Source: Perkinsus olseni (taxonomy: Eukaryota; Perkinsozoa; Perkinsida). From it: DNA of 43,694 nucleotides. The stretch is from assembly GCA_013115125.1 (NCBI GenBank), contig JABANN010000280.1, positions 1 through 43,694 of the forward strand. Reading direction: 5' to 3'. Numbering within the stretch: the first letter of the stretch is position 1; every line of letters starts with the position of its first letter. Shown here one piece after another: positions 21,503 to 32,594 of this stretch. The notes under the pieces were generated by a model. It ran no database searches and had not been told where the DNA came from. It saw only the letters and a program-made list of their open reading frames with translations. A program made the translations under genes and the position numbers.

Positions 21503-24440
21503 ATGACATCTCGAGGCAGCGGCAAGCGCAGCGTCGGCAGGCAGTCGTCAGCAGTATCAAGACAAGATTCAGCCGCTACTCATGGATCAGCCGCGGCAGC
21601 AGCCTCCTCGGCCCATTGTCCGCAGGCAGTCGAAAGTAGTCTCGTCGAAGTTTATCTTTTAGATCGCCGATTTCGACAAGATAGCGGAGCGTATAATCTA
21701 CTCTCGAAACGCTTGTTGCCGGTACCTCCCACGGTACCGACGTGAATGGTTTCCTGTACCTCTTCGGTTTATCTGTGCCATACGAGGCGCTCTGCAAAAA
21801 AATATGTGCACTGTTGGATCGCTCACCCCTCGGAGCTTGAGCTCCTATCGCATGAAAATACAGCATCGGTGGTTCGAATCAGTGAGCTCCGCAGTTCGTG
21901 ACTATCGGACGTACCGAGGGTCTGATCATCCTGACTGTTGGCTTTATTTGACTTCTCTCCATCTCCTTCGTCAGGTTCGGATCCTGAAGATTCTAGCCAT
22001 ACCCTAGATGATCCGATTCATAGGCTGCCGCTCGACGAGATAAAGATTGATACGGACCAACTGCTCAACCCCACGCCCGAGTCCGAGGAGTTCGTCTGCA
22101 AGATCTGCCATACTTATATTGTTGGCTGCCAGCCCAAGATCACGAAGTGCTCCCATATGTTCTGCGGGGATTGTCTGGAAGAATGGAGTCAAGTCCAGCC
22201 GACGTTTCGAAGTTGGGTCCAGGTTGCGAGGACTGCCGGCCAGGCGCGAAACGTCCCGTGTCCGGTTTGCAAGACTCCCCTCAATGATAAGAAGGAGATA
22301 TTTTCTATCAATCCACCGGTACTATACTCACTTTGAGCTCACCTTCCCCATTCAAGCTCTTTGCAGGACCCTCAGCGACCGGAGTGTCAGTCCATATGGA
22401 AGATGCTTTCTAATCTGAAAATAAGTAACCGTGAACAGTTCCTTGTGAACGGCCCATCACTGTTGGTGCATCTCAGAGTGCCACTACGATCCTGACTTCG
22501 ATCCTACTGGGAGCTGTCAATGGACTGGGACTTATTCTACGTAACATATCATTCCGGTACGGTTGCTTGGAAATGGCATCTCAGGTATCAAGCACATGCT
22601 AAGGTATGCAAGGCGTGTAAGGCAGGAGTCGTCATTGCCCCCAACACTACACAACCTGGCTTCCATACCCAGACAGATAAAGCGGGCAGTGATGAGGTAG
22701 TTCTTACGGTTGGCACCCGGTAGTACAATCATCGAGTAGGAATCGGAGCATGAAGGGCAGTGTCAAACGAATAAGGTCCATACTGTCATGATACCGTTCG
22801 AAGGGGCTAAGGCCAACAGTCAAGAGCTTGGAGGTGACTGATCTTCCGAAGGTGATACTCGAATCTTACTGTGGTGCCGGTTAGGACATGTTATATCCGT
22901 GGGTGTCCATGATCAAGTCTCGGTCGACGACAAGAGTGAGAACGGGCTGTGGGTTCACGGAACGTAAGTGAAGGGTTCGGGCTTGGCTCGGTGTCAGGCA
23001 GCTTCGTGGTTCAGCCGTGGAGGTATCGTCATATACAGCGCAAGATCAATCATATGTTCTCTTCTCAGAAACATAACCCGTTCGAGTCCTGAAGGCTGGT
23101 TCCCTGCCTACTGCCTGAAACGCTTAGATGAATACGTTGAATCGGAAGGCCTGGTGCCTCCGGGGGCTCAGCCTATAGCCAATGCTGATAGGGAAGTTCA
23201 AGGTAGGATCTTCCCATATACCTATACTCACTCGTACTCGACACTTATGTGGGTAGGTTCCGCTGCAGCTGAGGCAGCCGCTAAGATGCCCACAGTTTTG
23301 GCTGAGAGAGCATCCATTATACGCGACTTCGACCCTCACACGATCAAGATTGGAAGTGACAGTCTGGACCAGTTCCTTCCGGTAGGCGTCCGGAGGGATG
23401 TTTCATGATTCTCGCCTGACGTATGCAATACACAGGTGTCAGAAGGAGAGGTTGTAGTAGTATGGCAGCGTAGAGCCCGAGCTGGTTGGAATCTTTGTAT
23501 TTCTGGAGATGGCGCCAGGTTAGGTTGGGTGCCTGACAACAGGTGAGCGTACATCATGATGGTGCTACGTATCGTATACATGTCCTATCAGATGCAAGAC
23601 TATCCGGGAAGGTATGGGCTATGCTGTGACCGAATGTAAGTTTGGCTCAGCAAGGGACGCAGCTCAGCCTTGGCGCACATTATCTCAATGGACACTCTCT
23701 CTCAGCTGGCGTGGTTACATCACCCAGTGGACGGCAAAGTCGCCCTGGCTCAGCCCAGAGTGGAGGTGTCAGTGGCAAGTTGCAGCATCACGCTCCAAGC
23801 ATTGCTTCGACCTACATTGCGCGAAGGGCCTATGACTCGAAAGATAGGCCCAACGAACTCTCCGTTATGATTGGCGATATAATATCGGTAGTGCAATCAA
23901 GCGGAGGGCGGGCGAAGAATTATTTCTTTGCCAGATCAGAGGAGGGATTGCCCATCAGACGGTGAATGGATGGACTTTGGGTACAATTGTTGCCCAAGGA
24001 GGGAAGAAGGAAGGATGGTTCCCCCGATGGGTGAGCACAAGGTCATACAGTTAGACATATCTCATGGCTTTCTCATGTAGGTTCTGCAAGATCAGTCTAA
24101 GGTGGCTCCCACTGTACATAAGAAGGCTCAATGCGCCGTGTGTGGTACTACATGCCCAGCTTTCAATACGGTCCTGTAAGAACCACGGTCCCCTCTTCGG
24201 CATGATTCTTGAATTCTCTCAGTTACGGTCCTGGCAGCCAACAAAGTGGCAACAGCCGACAGCAGCATACCAGACCAGCTTTGAAGCAAATGTCCAAGAC
24301 GGAGGAGTTCTGCAGTATGTCACTCAACGGCTACCTTTTTGAATATACTTTTCGTCTTCAGGCCGGAACTGTTGGGATAAATATGTCGACGCTAAGGTTA
24401 AGGCATAAGTCAAGCATGAAAAGTGGCAAACACCGTTGCC
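21503..24440 (+). CDS. RING / TRAF-type zinc finger / triple-SH3 protein (putative E3 ubiquitin ligase)
   Basis: Start proposed at 21503 (MTSRGSGKRSVGRQ, Ser/Ala-rich leader). A RING finger follows (22095-22275): CKIC, 11 residues, CSH, MFCGDC, about 27 residues, CPVC. Near 22480-22615 comes a TRAF-type finger, CHYDPDFDPTGSCQWTGT then YQAHAKVC, rebuilt over two short introns. Three SH3-like units follow: GHVISVGVHDQVSVDD to EGWFPAYCLKRL (22880-23113); RASIIRDFDPHT, VSEGEVVVVWQRRARAG and LGWVPDN (23310-23540); and YIARRAYDSKDRPNELS, GDIIS, VNGWTLGTIVAQGGKK and EGWFPRW (23810-24030). A Cys pair (CAVCGTTC) lies at 24132. By family, RING plus TRAF fingers bind E2 enzymes and substrates or oligomerise, and SH3 units bind proline motifs. 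Whether RING and SH3 exons form one transcript is inferred from strand, lack of an intervening stop-and-start and continuity of splice phases. The 3' end is approximate. Confidence 0.6.
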
Positions 24441-24761
24441 ATTAGTTGTCGTGCTAGATGTTATAGCCTCCCCAACCTCTTCACTGAGGATATGTCGCTG
24501 CTGCAGTGGCTCTCATTCTCGTAGTGACTCTGACATCGCCATAAATTTTGGAACATTTATTCTATCAGAATAGCGGATGCTAACAGCGGGTGGGGTCGTG
24601 TTGTGTCGCTAGTGCAAATTAACTCTTGTTGGCTGCTGATACTTAGATGAAGTTCGTCGCAAGCACGGCTCGCCGAGCGGTTTGAAGAAGAGTCGTTCAC
24701 GAAGGGCCCAAGGGGATTCATCAAGATTGTTGCATGAAATAGGTCTACTGTTCTTTGATCC

Positions 24762-26047
24762 ATGCCCGCGGTAACAGTGGCTTCTCTGAAGGGGATTTAT
24801 CCTCCCATTGCCACGCCATTCGCGGATGATGGCACTCTTGATGACAACAAAATGATATCCAACATCAAGTAGCCGCCGTTGTGGTTGTATTTTACCGGCC
24901 GTAGTGAGCATCAGGCGCTGGTCATCTGCTACTAGGCTGTCTGGTATAGTCTGCCAAGGAAGTAATGGCGAGTATGTATTATTGTCAACTTATGAGCGGG
25001 TGAAGGGGGGAGTGATAGCATCAAAGTTGATGATTCTGCTCAAGGTGCACCAGGTAAAGATCGTCCGCGAGCACATGCCTGCGCAGTGGCAGCTTATTGT
25101 TGGAACGGAGGCAGGTTCAACTGCTGCTACGATCGATATGACTAAGCGAGTGGCGGCGGTCGGGGCCGATGCGGTAGTGCTCACTAAACGGTTTCTAGTC
25201 GAGGATGGATGGGATTAAAAGGGATGAGTACTGTGTCATGCAGGCACTTGTTCTCACGCCGAGCTGTTATAAATCGCGGATGTCCGATGAGGCGATAACC
25301 TCCCACTACACTTCGATCGCCGATGCTAGCCCTATCCCTGTTATTCTGTAGCCCAACATTCGGCATATGGCTTGGGATCAATGAGAAATGGTAGATACAA
25401 CATGCCAGCTAACACCGGTGTCGACTTGTCTGTGGCAGCGATTTGTCACTTGGCGAGGCATAAAAACATCATAGGTTTGAAGGATTCTAGTGGCAACGTG
25501 GTCAAGATGGCAACAGTCCGTAGAAGTAGGTGCCATGATGTTTGCTGCTCGTTATTGATCCCATCTATCCAGAGACTGACAAGAACGAGTTCAGCCTATT
25601 AGCCGGTAGTGCAGGATTCCTCCTCCCTGCCCTGTCCATCGGTGCCGTCGGTGGAGTCTGTGCATTGGCCAACATAGCCCCGCAGCTTTGCTGTGATATT
25701 GTACTGTAATCGGCAGCCAATAAAAGAGAGGCAGCCGTTGTCCCCCTCAGCAAGAGGCCTTCGACACGGGGGACTTTCACACTGCTATGGTTCATCAGCA
25801 TCGTGCAGTTGAGATTAACACCGCTGTCACTTCGCAGTTTGGGGTGCCAGGATTGAAGGTACATTGTTGTGGATCCAGGCGGGCGAAGTAGTTGTTTTTT
25901 GCTAAGTACGCGATGGACATGCTCGGTCTGCATGGAGGACCCTGTCGCGCTCCTCTCGTTCGATTGACTGATGACGAGAAGCGAAAGTTGGATGCGATTC
26001 TGAGGGATAGTCAAGTACAACACACTGAGCGCATCCATGACCGTTGA
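24762..26047 (+). CDS. HOGA1: 4-hydroxy-2-oxoglutarate aldolase (HOGA1-type, DapA superfamily), 301 aa
   Basis: Eight exons, all in phase: 24762-24868, 24936-24999, 25045-25173, 25244-25347, 25395-25519, 25573-25700, 25751-25858, 25907-26047; introns 45-70 nt; 906 nt. Order of motifs: LKGIYPPIATPFADDG, GIVCQGSNGEYVLL, GADAALVLTPSCYK, SPIPVILYNMPANTG, the Schiff-base lysine in GLKDSSGN, LLAGSAGFLLPALSIGA, VGGVCALAN and GLHGGPCRAPL near the end. Known reaction: cleaves 4-hydroxy-2-oxoglutarate to pyruvate and glyoxylate, the last step of hydroxyproline breakdown, in mitochondria in animals. GSNGE, in place of GTTGE, and the C-terminal GGPCRAPL favour HOGA over dihydrodipicolinate synthase. No obvious transit peptide: the N-terminus MPAVTVASLKG begins directly at the barrel, so cytosolic location or an upstream exon is possible. 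Length matches the mature enzyme. Confidence 0.9.
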
Positions 26048-26221
26048 ATGTGTACCTTTTTGATCTCTCTCGGGTGCATTTGTGAGCATGTGCACTGCTC
26101 TCATTATCGTGTGTAGGTTTCAAGCTCATGGTGGAGTATCAAGTTCATTCGGCATACATTCGTTCAGGGCTGCCTCGTTCGGACATGAGTCTCCTTCTTT
26201 GCATCTCTCCTCTTCTATAAA

Positions 26222-26556
26222 ATGTCGGTCACGGACTCTGCATTTGGCTCGAAGACCGCCCTCTCACCTTCAACAGGTGGATCTCGCGATCATTCATCGG
26301 TGATGGCTGCATTGTCTCTTGTAATTTCTCATCGTCATGCCGGGGCACTGATTCGGCACAGGCTACCCGCGTGGCACGAAATTCGATGCTCTGTCGAAGG
26401 GCATCGGCTTCCATCAGGGAAGCTGAGGCTCGACGACGTCAAGAGAGAACTGTAGTTAGTGATGTCCGCATCGAGGAGGTGGATACGCCTGCGGCGAAGG
26501 TGGGACAGAATGCCGAAGCGGTATCGGCGAGTTGTCCAGTGTATGATCTCGGATAG
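26222..26556 (+). CDS. Small orphan protein, 97 aa, two exons
   Basis: Exons 26222-26320 and 26362-26556 join across a 41-nt intron in phase 0. The protein starts MSVTDSAFGSKTALSP, has a short central helix MAALSLATRVARNSML, then a basic-acidic helix SIREAEARRRQERTVV, and ends SCPVYDLG. No signal peptide or membrane segment. No family recognised. It lies 174 bp after the HOGA gene on the same strand. Confidence 0.5.
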
Positions 26557-26700
26557 GAAGCACACGTTTTCACTCGGCCCTTTTTTGGTCCTAGTGGGAT
26601 AGGATCGGTCCCCGCGATGTTTCTTCCGGGATGGCTCTGATCAGAGAGTGGTCCAACTCTCCAACTCTGTGAACAATCACTGTCTGACCGTGCTGAGTCT

Positions 26701-28236
26701 ATGCTCGCGAGCGGTGACGGTAGCCGATTTAATTATTTTGTCGGCGCCCAAACTTGCTCACTGATACCACAGCGAAAGGTAGATACACCGGGTCATCAAA
26801 GAGGGCTTACGGAGGTCTGACTTCAAGCTGAAGTCTGCAACATCCAAGAGAGTAGACTGCATAAGTTGACAAGCTCGGGCAATCACCGATGTGCACGGAT
26901 ATCTCGCATGTAGGAGGTAAAGAATATGATCAGGCGACAGAACGCCTTAGCGGCAGCGGATGCGAAGAGGGCCGGCCTCAGGCGTAGCACAGAGGGAAGG
27001 GCTTGTCTTTTGTCCTGACTCTAATGCCAGGTGAACACCCTTCTGTGAGTAACGATGCAGCCCATTTCCTGAAGCGGATGGGAGGAATAAGGCTGGATAG
27101 TTCAGGTCTGAAGGTAGTGAGAACTGTCTATACATCTTCTGCTTCCGAATCTAAGCTGTCAATAGTTAGCTATGGACAATGATACGCGGCGACTGGTTGA
27201 GGGGCGGAATCGTGAACTGCGTGATAGGAGAGGGTGATACGGCATCTTCGCCACTTGTTAGAACTTGCAGAAGGCGACCTCTGATATTGTAGGGCTTCAT
27301 CACACTCGATCTCTCAAGAGCCTATGAGTTCGCGTGGGGACCCGTTGTGCGTGGCACGAAAGAAAGCCAGGCATTTGGTCCGGCTGCTTTATCATAGAGC
27401 TATCCGGAGAGTATGCGATTTAGCACTGGAGAGATACGCGGATGGTAGCCGGGGCCCCACCTTGGCCCCCATAGAGGGAGTAGAAGGTAGTTAAGTTAGT
27501 AAAGTCGATTTTGAGAATTGTACTGAAGCTGCGTTATCTCAGAAGATTCCGATTTTGGTAATTCAGCCAAATTTAGGGAGACACAGTTGAGATACACCTA
27601 CTCACGTATTCCCACATACCTCACAGATTCGGAAGCCTCGCTGAGGGTACTACTCCGGGCTTCCCGAATGCGCTAGGTCGGCGAACTTTAGACTTCTCAA
27701 AGATCAGAAGAGCTGAGCTTGCCTTCTATCGATATGGAAAAATCGACGGATGTTGGCCGCTTCTTCGATCTCAACTACCAACAGCTCATTGTAATGCACA
27801 AGGTACACTGAGGAGTAGCATACCTTTTATCAGAGCGAAAGAGTGTGGTGCGATGATCCTCCAGTGGAAGATGGTACTATACTTCCCCCCATACACATCC
27901 GTGCGACTCGTTCGGGTATGACGACACGAAGTACGAGGGATCAGGTTCTCCCAGTTAGTGCGGATTTATATGCGTAGGCTTGACGATGGGGTTTTTCGGC
28001 TCTACGCTAGTATCAATATAGTTACTATACGAATTTGTCTACAGAGGATGCGTCCTCTCCTGAGGTTTCCGAGGAAGCTCGTCATCTCTTCTCCAGCTGC
28101 TAGCTGAGAGGTTGACGATATCGTTGTGCCGCGCGTCTCCAGGGATCCGGCGTCTCGGGGCCTGAATATTCTTCGTTACATGCTGCCCATTCCCGTGCTA
28201 CTCAGCATGAGTTCCCATGATTCGCAAGCCGCGTGA
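26701..28236 (+). CDS. Orphan protein, many short exons
   Basis: Almost no long ORF marks this stretch, but short coding-like segments with splice sites follow each other on plus. ATG 26701 starts MLASGDGSRFNYFVGA; later come FLKRMGGIRLDSSGLK (27065), NDTRRLVEGRNRELRD (27180), ARKKARHLVRLLYHRA (27360), VDFENCTEAALSQKIP (27505), RIPTYLTDSEASLRVL (27608), STDVGRFFDLNYQQLI (27740), DDPPVEDGTILPPIHI (27858), LSTEDASSPEVSEEAR (28037) and a last piece VDDIVVPRVSRDPAS ending at a TGA at 28234-28236. No family recognised. The exon/intron edges are not all resolved and the start is uncertain; treat the span as the gene territory. Exons average only 60-100 nt, the most fragmented gene of the window. 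Confidence 0.4.
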
Positions 28237-28325
28237 TTCTTAAGTTCAGTCTTTACTACATGGGGTGGGAAGTGAGCTAGGGGAGAAGCTACATGAGTGA
28301 TTGCGCGATTCGGAGTTCTTGAGGC

Positions 28326-29824
28326 ATGTTCTTCATCAGTTTCTTGTCTCTCTTCATGTCCGGCCAGAAGCCTCTGCATTTCTTGCGACAGACCCCATGG
28401 TGGCGGGAGGTAGAGAAGTTTTTGGAATCGGGGAAGGACTCGAAAGCTCTTCCGAAGAAGGTCAACTCTGCAGAACGGGACGTGGTAATGAAGGGAGACG
28501 GGATCTTCCATAGGTGCAAGCCATGACATATCAGCAAGCAAGTGACGAATTTCTGACGTCAGATACGTCAAATATGTAAACACTTCGACTGCAGTTTCAA
28601 GGTGAAGGGCGTGGGCACACAGCGTCAGATGTACCTCATCAAGCCGGATTTTAGCTATTTTGATAGAGTTGAGGCAGATCAGGCCGCTGCGCAGGCTTTG
28701 GCGGTGCATAGCCGGGCGGCAGATGAGTCCACTCACGGAGACGGTATGCACATTGTCCCGCCAACTTCGTTACCCTCTCACAGGTAGTGAGAATTATAGA
28801 AAGGCTGTCGCAACCCTGAGCGCTTCTGTCAATCGGTTGAAGGACGTCCTGGTCGATCGGTCATTCCGCCTTGGCCAGACACAGGTAGTGCTTTGTCACT
28901 TTCCGATCTATTAGCTTCTGCTGCCTCACAGAGGTGTCATTCAGGTCACAATGGCTCGAGATGAGAGGAAGCTTGAGATCGCTACTCGGGAGGCAGATGT
29001 AAGTGGGGTCTCAGCTGCGCTTGAGGCAACCCTCAAGTGATAGATACTGCGAAAGCTGGTGGCTGCCTATGAGGGAATCGTTCACAAGGTGTCTGAGACA
29101 TTTGCGGGAGCAGTGAAAGAGATGGACATGGACCATGTCAATGCGCTACAGAAGGAAATGTGCTGGGGAATGCGATAATGGTACCGAGAGTTACTCGATG
29201 CGCGATCAGGTCTAGCCTTCGTGCTAGAGGCCGTGAAGCGACACAATACTCTCTCTGCGTGCGCTGTAGCCGAGCTGCCGCTACTACAGCGGTACTGCCA
29301 TGCGGTCATGTGTAGGCTCTGTGATGGGTGGATTTCGCGTTATGAGCTCCTTTCGCTAGGTTTTGTAGTGATTGCGCAAGTAGGATATATGAGGCTGGAA
29401 AGTGCGTTATCTGCCGACAGAAGACCGAAGGCGGTCGCGGGAAGACTATAGAGCCTTCGTCGAAGGTAATTCGCTGATTGTTGTTGCACGTGAGTGGATT
29501 TTACGAATTCGACTCAGGCTGATATCACTTTAGAGATTCTAGAACTCACCAAAGACCAGGCGGAGGGGCTGAATTATCCGGTGAAGGAGAGCTTGTCAAA
29601 GCGATCTCGGCACAGTAATGAGGATGCCTCTGGAGCTCTCGTTGGTCGATCGGAACATGCATTCAGAACCTCGTCGGGGGCACCGAAAGCGGAGCGTTTC
29701 GGAAGCTTCGTCCTCTTCCTCCGATTCGTCTGATTCGTCATCTTCATCGAGTGATTCGTCTTCATCAGACAGTGATGAGTCAGATAAGAGGAAACGTCCG
29801 AGGCTGGAGAAAGACTTGAAGTAA
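28326..29824 (+). CDS. Coiled-coil RING-finger protein with Ser/Asp-rich basic tail (putative E3 ubiquitin ligase)
   Basis: Starts at 28326 (MFFISFLSLFMSGQ) or, more likely for a soluble protein, at the ATG at 28356 (MSGQKPLHFLRQTPWW). The exon ending DGIFH joins FKVKGVGTQRQMYLIK (28593). Helical exons follow: GSENYRKAVATLSASVNRLK, MARDERKLEIATREAD, then ILRKLVAAYEGIVHKV. A complete C3HC4 RING comes at 29250-29430: SLCVRCSR, LPCGHVFCSDC, GKCVICRQK, rebuilt across one 47-nt intron. The last exons read ADITLEILELTKDQAEG, KRSRHKPRRGHRKRSV, a run of about 25 mostly Ser/Asp residues and KRKRPRLEKDLK, with TAA at 29822-29824. The tail suggests nuclear location. By family, RING proteins recruit E2 enzymes. 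Open frames after the stop (to about 30090) could be an alternative end. Confidence 0.65.
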
Positions 29825-30227
29825 GCCCCTTCAAATCGGGCTGTACCTTATGTAGAGGTTCGAGGACTAGGAATCAATACTTCAGATCACTATCCCTCCT
29901 ACTTCAAAGGGATAGTTCTGATAGAGACGCGGGGGACACGAAGGCGAGAGACTCAAGAGAGAAAGAAAGCGAACGCTCAGGTGTGGGCATTGTGATAGTG
30001 CGCTGCTATTTGCCGATTGCTATGGGTGCTACCTCTCTATCTTCAGGCGATTCTCCCCGTCGTGTTGCTGCAGATATTTGATTGCTTTACGTCAGTTTTG
30101 AGTAGCATCGGGTTATCCTGGGACGGACTCCTTCAGCGGCCTAAAAGGGTCCGCTAAAAAACGGAGGCTTTCCCTGGGCTAGAGGTCGCACTTACGCCAA
30201 CAGTTAGCGGCTAACTTTTTCATATTA
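29825..30227 (+). other. Spacer upstream of TMEM65 with two hairpins
   Basis: Contains Arg/Lys/Asp-rich open frames to about 30090 that might be extra exons of the RING gene. The last 100 bp hold two inverted repeats: agcgg / ccgct (30135-30139 and 30151-30155) and a 7-bp perfect repeat agttagc / gctaact (30202-30208 and 30210-30216), followed by five T's and the TMEM65 ATG 12 nt later. It resembles a terminator or a 5' UTR stem; function is inference. Confidence 0.35.
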
Positions 30228-31327
30228 ATGCTCGCGCCGAAGTCCACTCTACGGCTAGTAGCCGGTGCGCGATGTAACGGGTCCCGGTGCTTCGCATCTT
30301 CGAGTAGGTCAGATGACATTGCTGCTCCTTCTCAATGGTTCTCGACAGATCGGGAGAGTGGCAAGCTGAAGAGGCTGGGGACCCTGCAGGAAGTAGCGGC
30401 GAGAGAGGACCTTCATGATAAGTTGGCAGCTAACCCGGCCTTGGAGGAGGCATTACGGTGCATCCAACGGGAGATGGATCAACTTGCATTACAACGAGAC
30501 ATAGTCGATGATTCGCCCCGTGGCGATACCCAGACAAGGCCGTCTGAAGGGTAATCAATGCGATCAGGGTGCTCATGGCGTATCTTCGCTACGTAGGAGT
30601 GTGTCATCAGAGGCAGCTGCGGAACAGGATCCGAGCAAATCTGGAGGCCGAACGGTAGAGACTGATGGGAAAATTCACGTGCCGCGGCCAACAATGTAGT
30701 TTGGACACTGATGGTAGGTTCGATAACGGTTCTCACCTCAGTTGGCAAATGCGCCAGACTTTCTTAACGGCGGCCATACCCTTCGTTGGGTTTGGTTTCC
30801 TAGACAACAGCATCATGTTAGTCGCTGGTGACTTTATAGATGCTAAGCTTGGTAAGGGAGTCTGCTCGTTCTCGCCGTTGTAAATCTCTGGTCATCACCG
30901 CTGCGGTTCAGGTGCCGCATTGGGTATCACTACTTTGGCGGCGGCAGCTTTGGGTAATGCGATGGGAGATGTATCAGGGATTTGGCTGGGCAGTACAGTA
31001 GAAGCACTCACACATGTAGGGTGTACATCTACCGTATTTTTTCTGCATGCATTCATACGCCAGAGGATGGGCCTTCCCGACCCGAATTTGACCAAGGCAC
31101 AACGTATGCTGCACTCTGTAGCTCTCACGAGGACAGCTGGAAATGTTGTCGGGGTTCTTGTCGGTTGTTTTCTCGGTGAGTTGAGTGCCCAAAAACAACA
31201 ATTTTATTCAGTAGACGGTGCTACGGCAGGCATGTTCCCGCTAATGTGGCCGAAGGATTACCGCCTGTGGCACTCGTCTGGGCGTAGTAATCCGTCTCCA
31301 GCCAAGGGAGAGGAAGAAGGATCGTAA
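30228..31327 (+). CDS. TMEM65: TMEM65-family mitochondrial inner-membrane protein, 281 aa
   Basis: Six exons in phase: 30228-30550, 30597-30695, 30742-30851, 30912-31015, 31064-31175, 31230-31327; introns 46-60 nt; 846 nt ending TAA. The N-terminus MLAPKSTLRLVAGARCNGSR is Arg/Ser-rich and acid-free, a mitochondrial targeting sequence. Family blocks: FLTAAIPFVGFGFLDNSIM, LVAGDFIDAKLG, ITTLAAAALGNAMGDVSGI, DPNLTKAQRM, TAGNVVGVLVGCFLGMFPL, giving three predicted membrane helices, as in animal TMEM65. Known role: in animals it sits in the inner mitochondrial membrane and is needed for sodium-dependent calcium export. That this protist uses it likewise is inference. The C-terminus ends with a short polar tail (SNPSPAKGEEEGS). 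Confidence 0.9.
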
Positions 31328-31597
31328 TTCCGCTTCTGATGGATTGATGATTGCTCTGCATTTTTATACCTGTATGAGAGTGGCGTGCTTGCTGTATTGT
31401 GTCCAAGTATCAGATCGCCATAGCGATTGGGGAGGAGCGATTGTCGCATTCACCCCCGGAAAGGGAACATCTCCGAGTTCTCGTTCAAGGGATTTTCTCG
31501 TACAGGCTGAGATTCCCAACCGACTCTTCGGTGTGCATCGTTTCGTGGCGTTGGCTGGTGCTTTCGGGACATATTCTCAGGGCTATGGATTGTTGTA

Positions 31598-32594
31598 ATG
31601 GACTCCTCGAATATTCTAAACTCTTTCCAGCCATCACCCTCTGCTGCTCCCTTAGACCAGGTCCTGGACAATGCCATATCGAGCATATTGTCCTCTTCGT
31701 CATCTACGACAGAAAATGATGCATCACCTTCCTCGTGGTCGACGTTCCTTGCGATGGCGGGTAGCACATTTTCGGCTAGTAACTACCCATTGGTGTGATC
31801 GCTTCATGCCTCAGTTATGCAAGACCCCCCGACAATTTCTCCGACCCCGCCGCCCCCGGCGAGGCTGCTCTCACCGAATACAGCGACAGCTACTACCAAT
31901 AAATCTGGGATTGCAGGAGGCAGCGAGAGACGGCACTGGCTCAAGGAAGAAGATGACCTGATCAGGTGAATTCTCAATTACTACTCGAGAGATGCTCTCC
32001 ATGCTTTCGATCAGGCAAACGGTGACTTCGAATGGCACCAAGAATTGGACTCTGATCGCCGATGCTCTCACTAGACTCAACGGCAATACAGTGACTAGGA
32101 CCGCAAAGCAGTGCAGGGAACGTTGGCACAATCATCTCGATCCGAAGGTCGGTAGTGCAGCTCGTTTCTCCTTCCCCGATCCCACAAAATGCTGTCCAAA
32201 ACCAGGTTAACAAAAGACCGTGGACAGAGGAAGAGCATCGCATCATCTTTGAGGCTCATGGTCGCTTCGGAAACCGTTGGGCGGAGATAGCCAAGCTACT
32301 ACCAGGGCGGACAGATAATGCAATAAAGAACCTATGGTAGGTTATCAATGATCATGATGTGGTTATCAATTGATGAGCAGTCATTAGTATAGGCATTGGC
32401 GCTTTCCGTAGTTCCGCTGCTCGACCTCTCGCTTTAGGTACTCTACGATAAGACGGAATAAGAGGAAATCTCAAGGGTGCCAAGGGAGAACGTTTACTTC
32501 GCCGACTGATCACTCAGAGACATCCAGGACTCAGGCGAGCGAGGAGCGAACGCCATCAGGTGATCATCCGTCGATGAGGTTTAACGTCGGCTGA
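31598..32594 (+). CDS. R2R3-type Myb DNA-binding protein, 250 aa (possible longer C-terminus)
   Basis: Five exons in phase: 31598-31778, 31815-31965, 32015-32147, 32206-32336, 32438-32594; introns 36-101 nt; 753 nt. The N-terminus is Ser-rich, then a Pro run ([14 protein letters not shown]). Repeat R2: [37 protein letters not shown], with the regular Trp spacing. Repeat R3: [45 protein letters not shown]. By family it binds DNA through the third helix of each repeat and regulates transcription, probably in the nucleus. After R3 the tail is basic, then Ser/Thr-rich, ending [12 protein letters not shown]. Reading frames downstream stay coding-like to 33460 (see next entry), so the true end may be later by splicing out the TGA. 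Confidence 0.85.

Noticed and set aside
24762-26047. Reading HOGA as dihydrodipicolinate synthase
   Set aside because: GSNGE replaces GTTGE, and the C-terminal GGPCRAPL block is typical of HOGA; the two share a fold, so phylogeny would settle it.
28176-28751. 191-codon minus ORF, the longest on that strand in the region
   Set aside because: It overlaps plus-strand exons of the coiled-coil RING gene that splice in phase and lead to a complete RING; the minus frame shows no domain.
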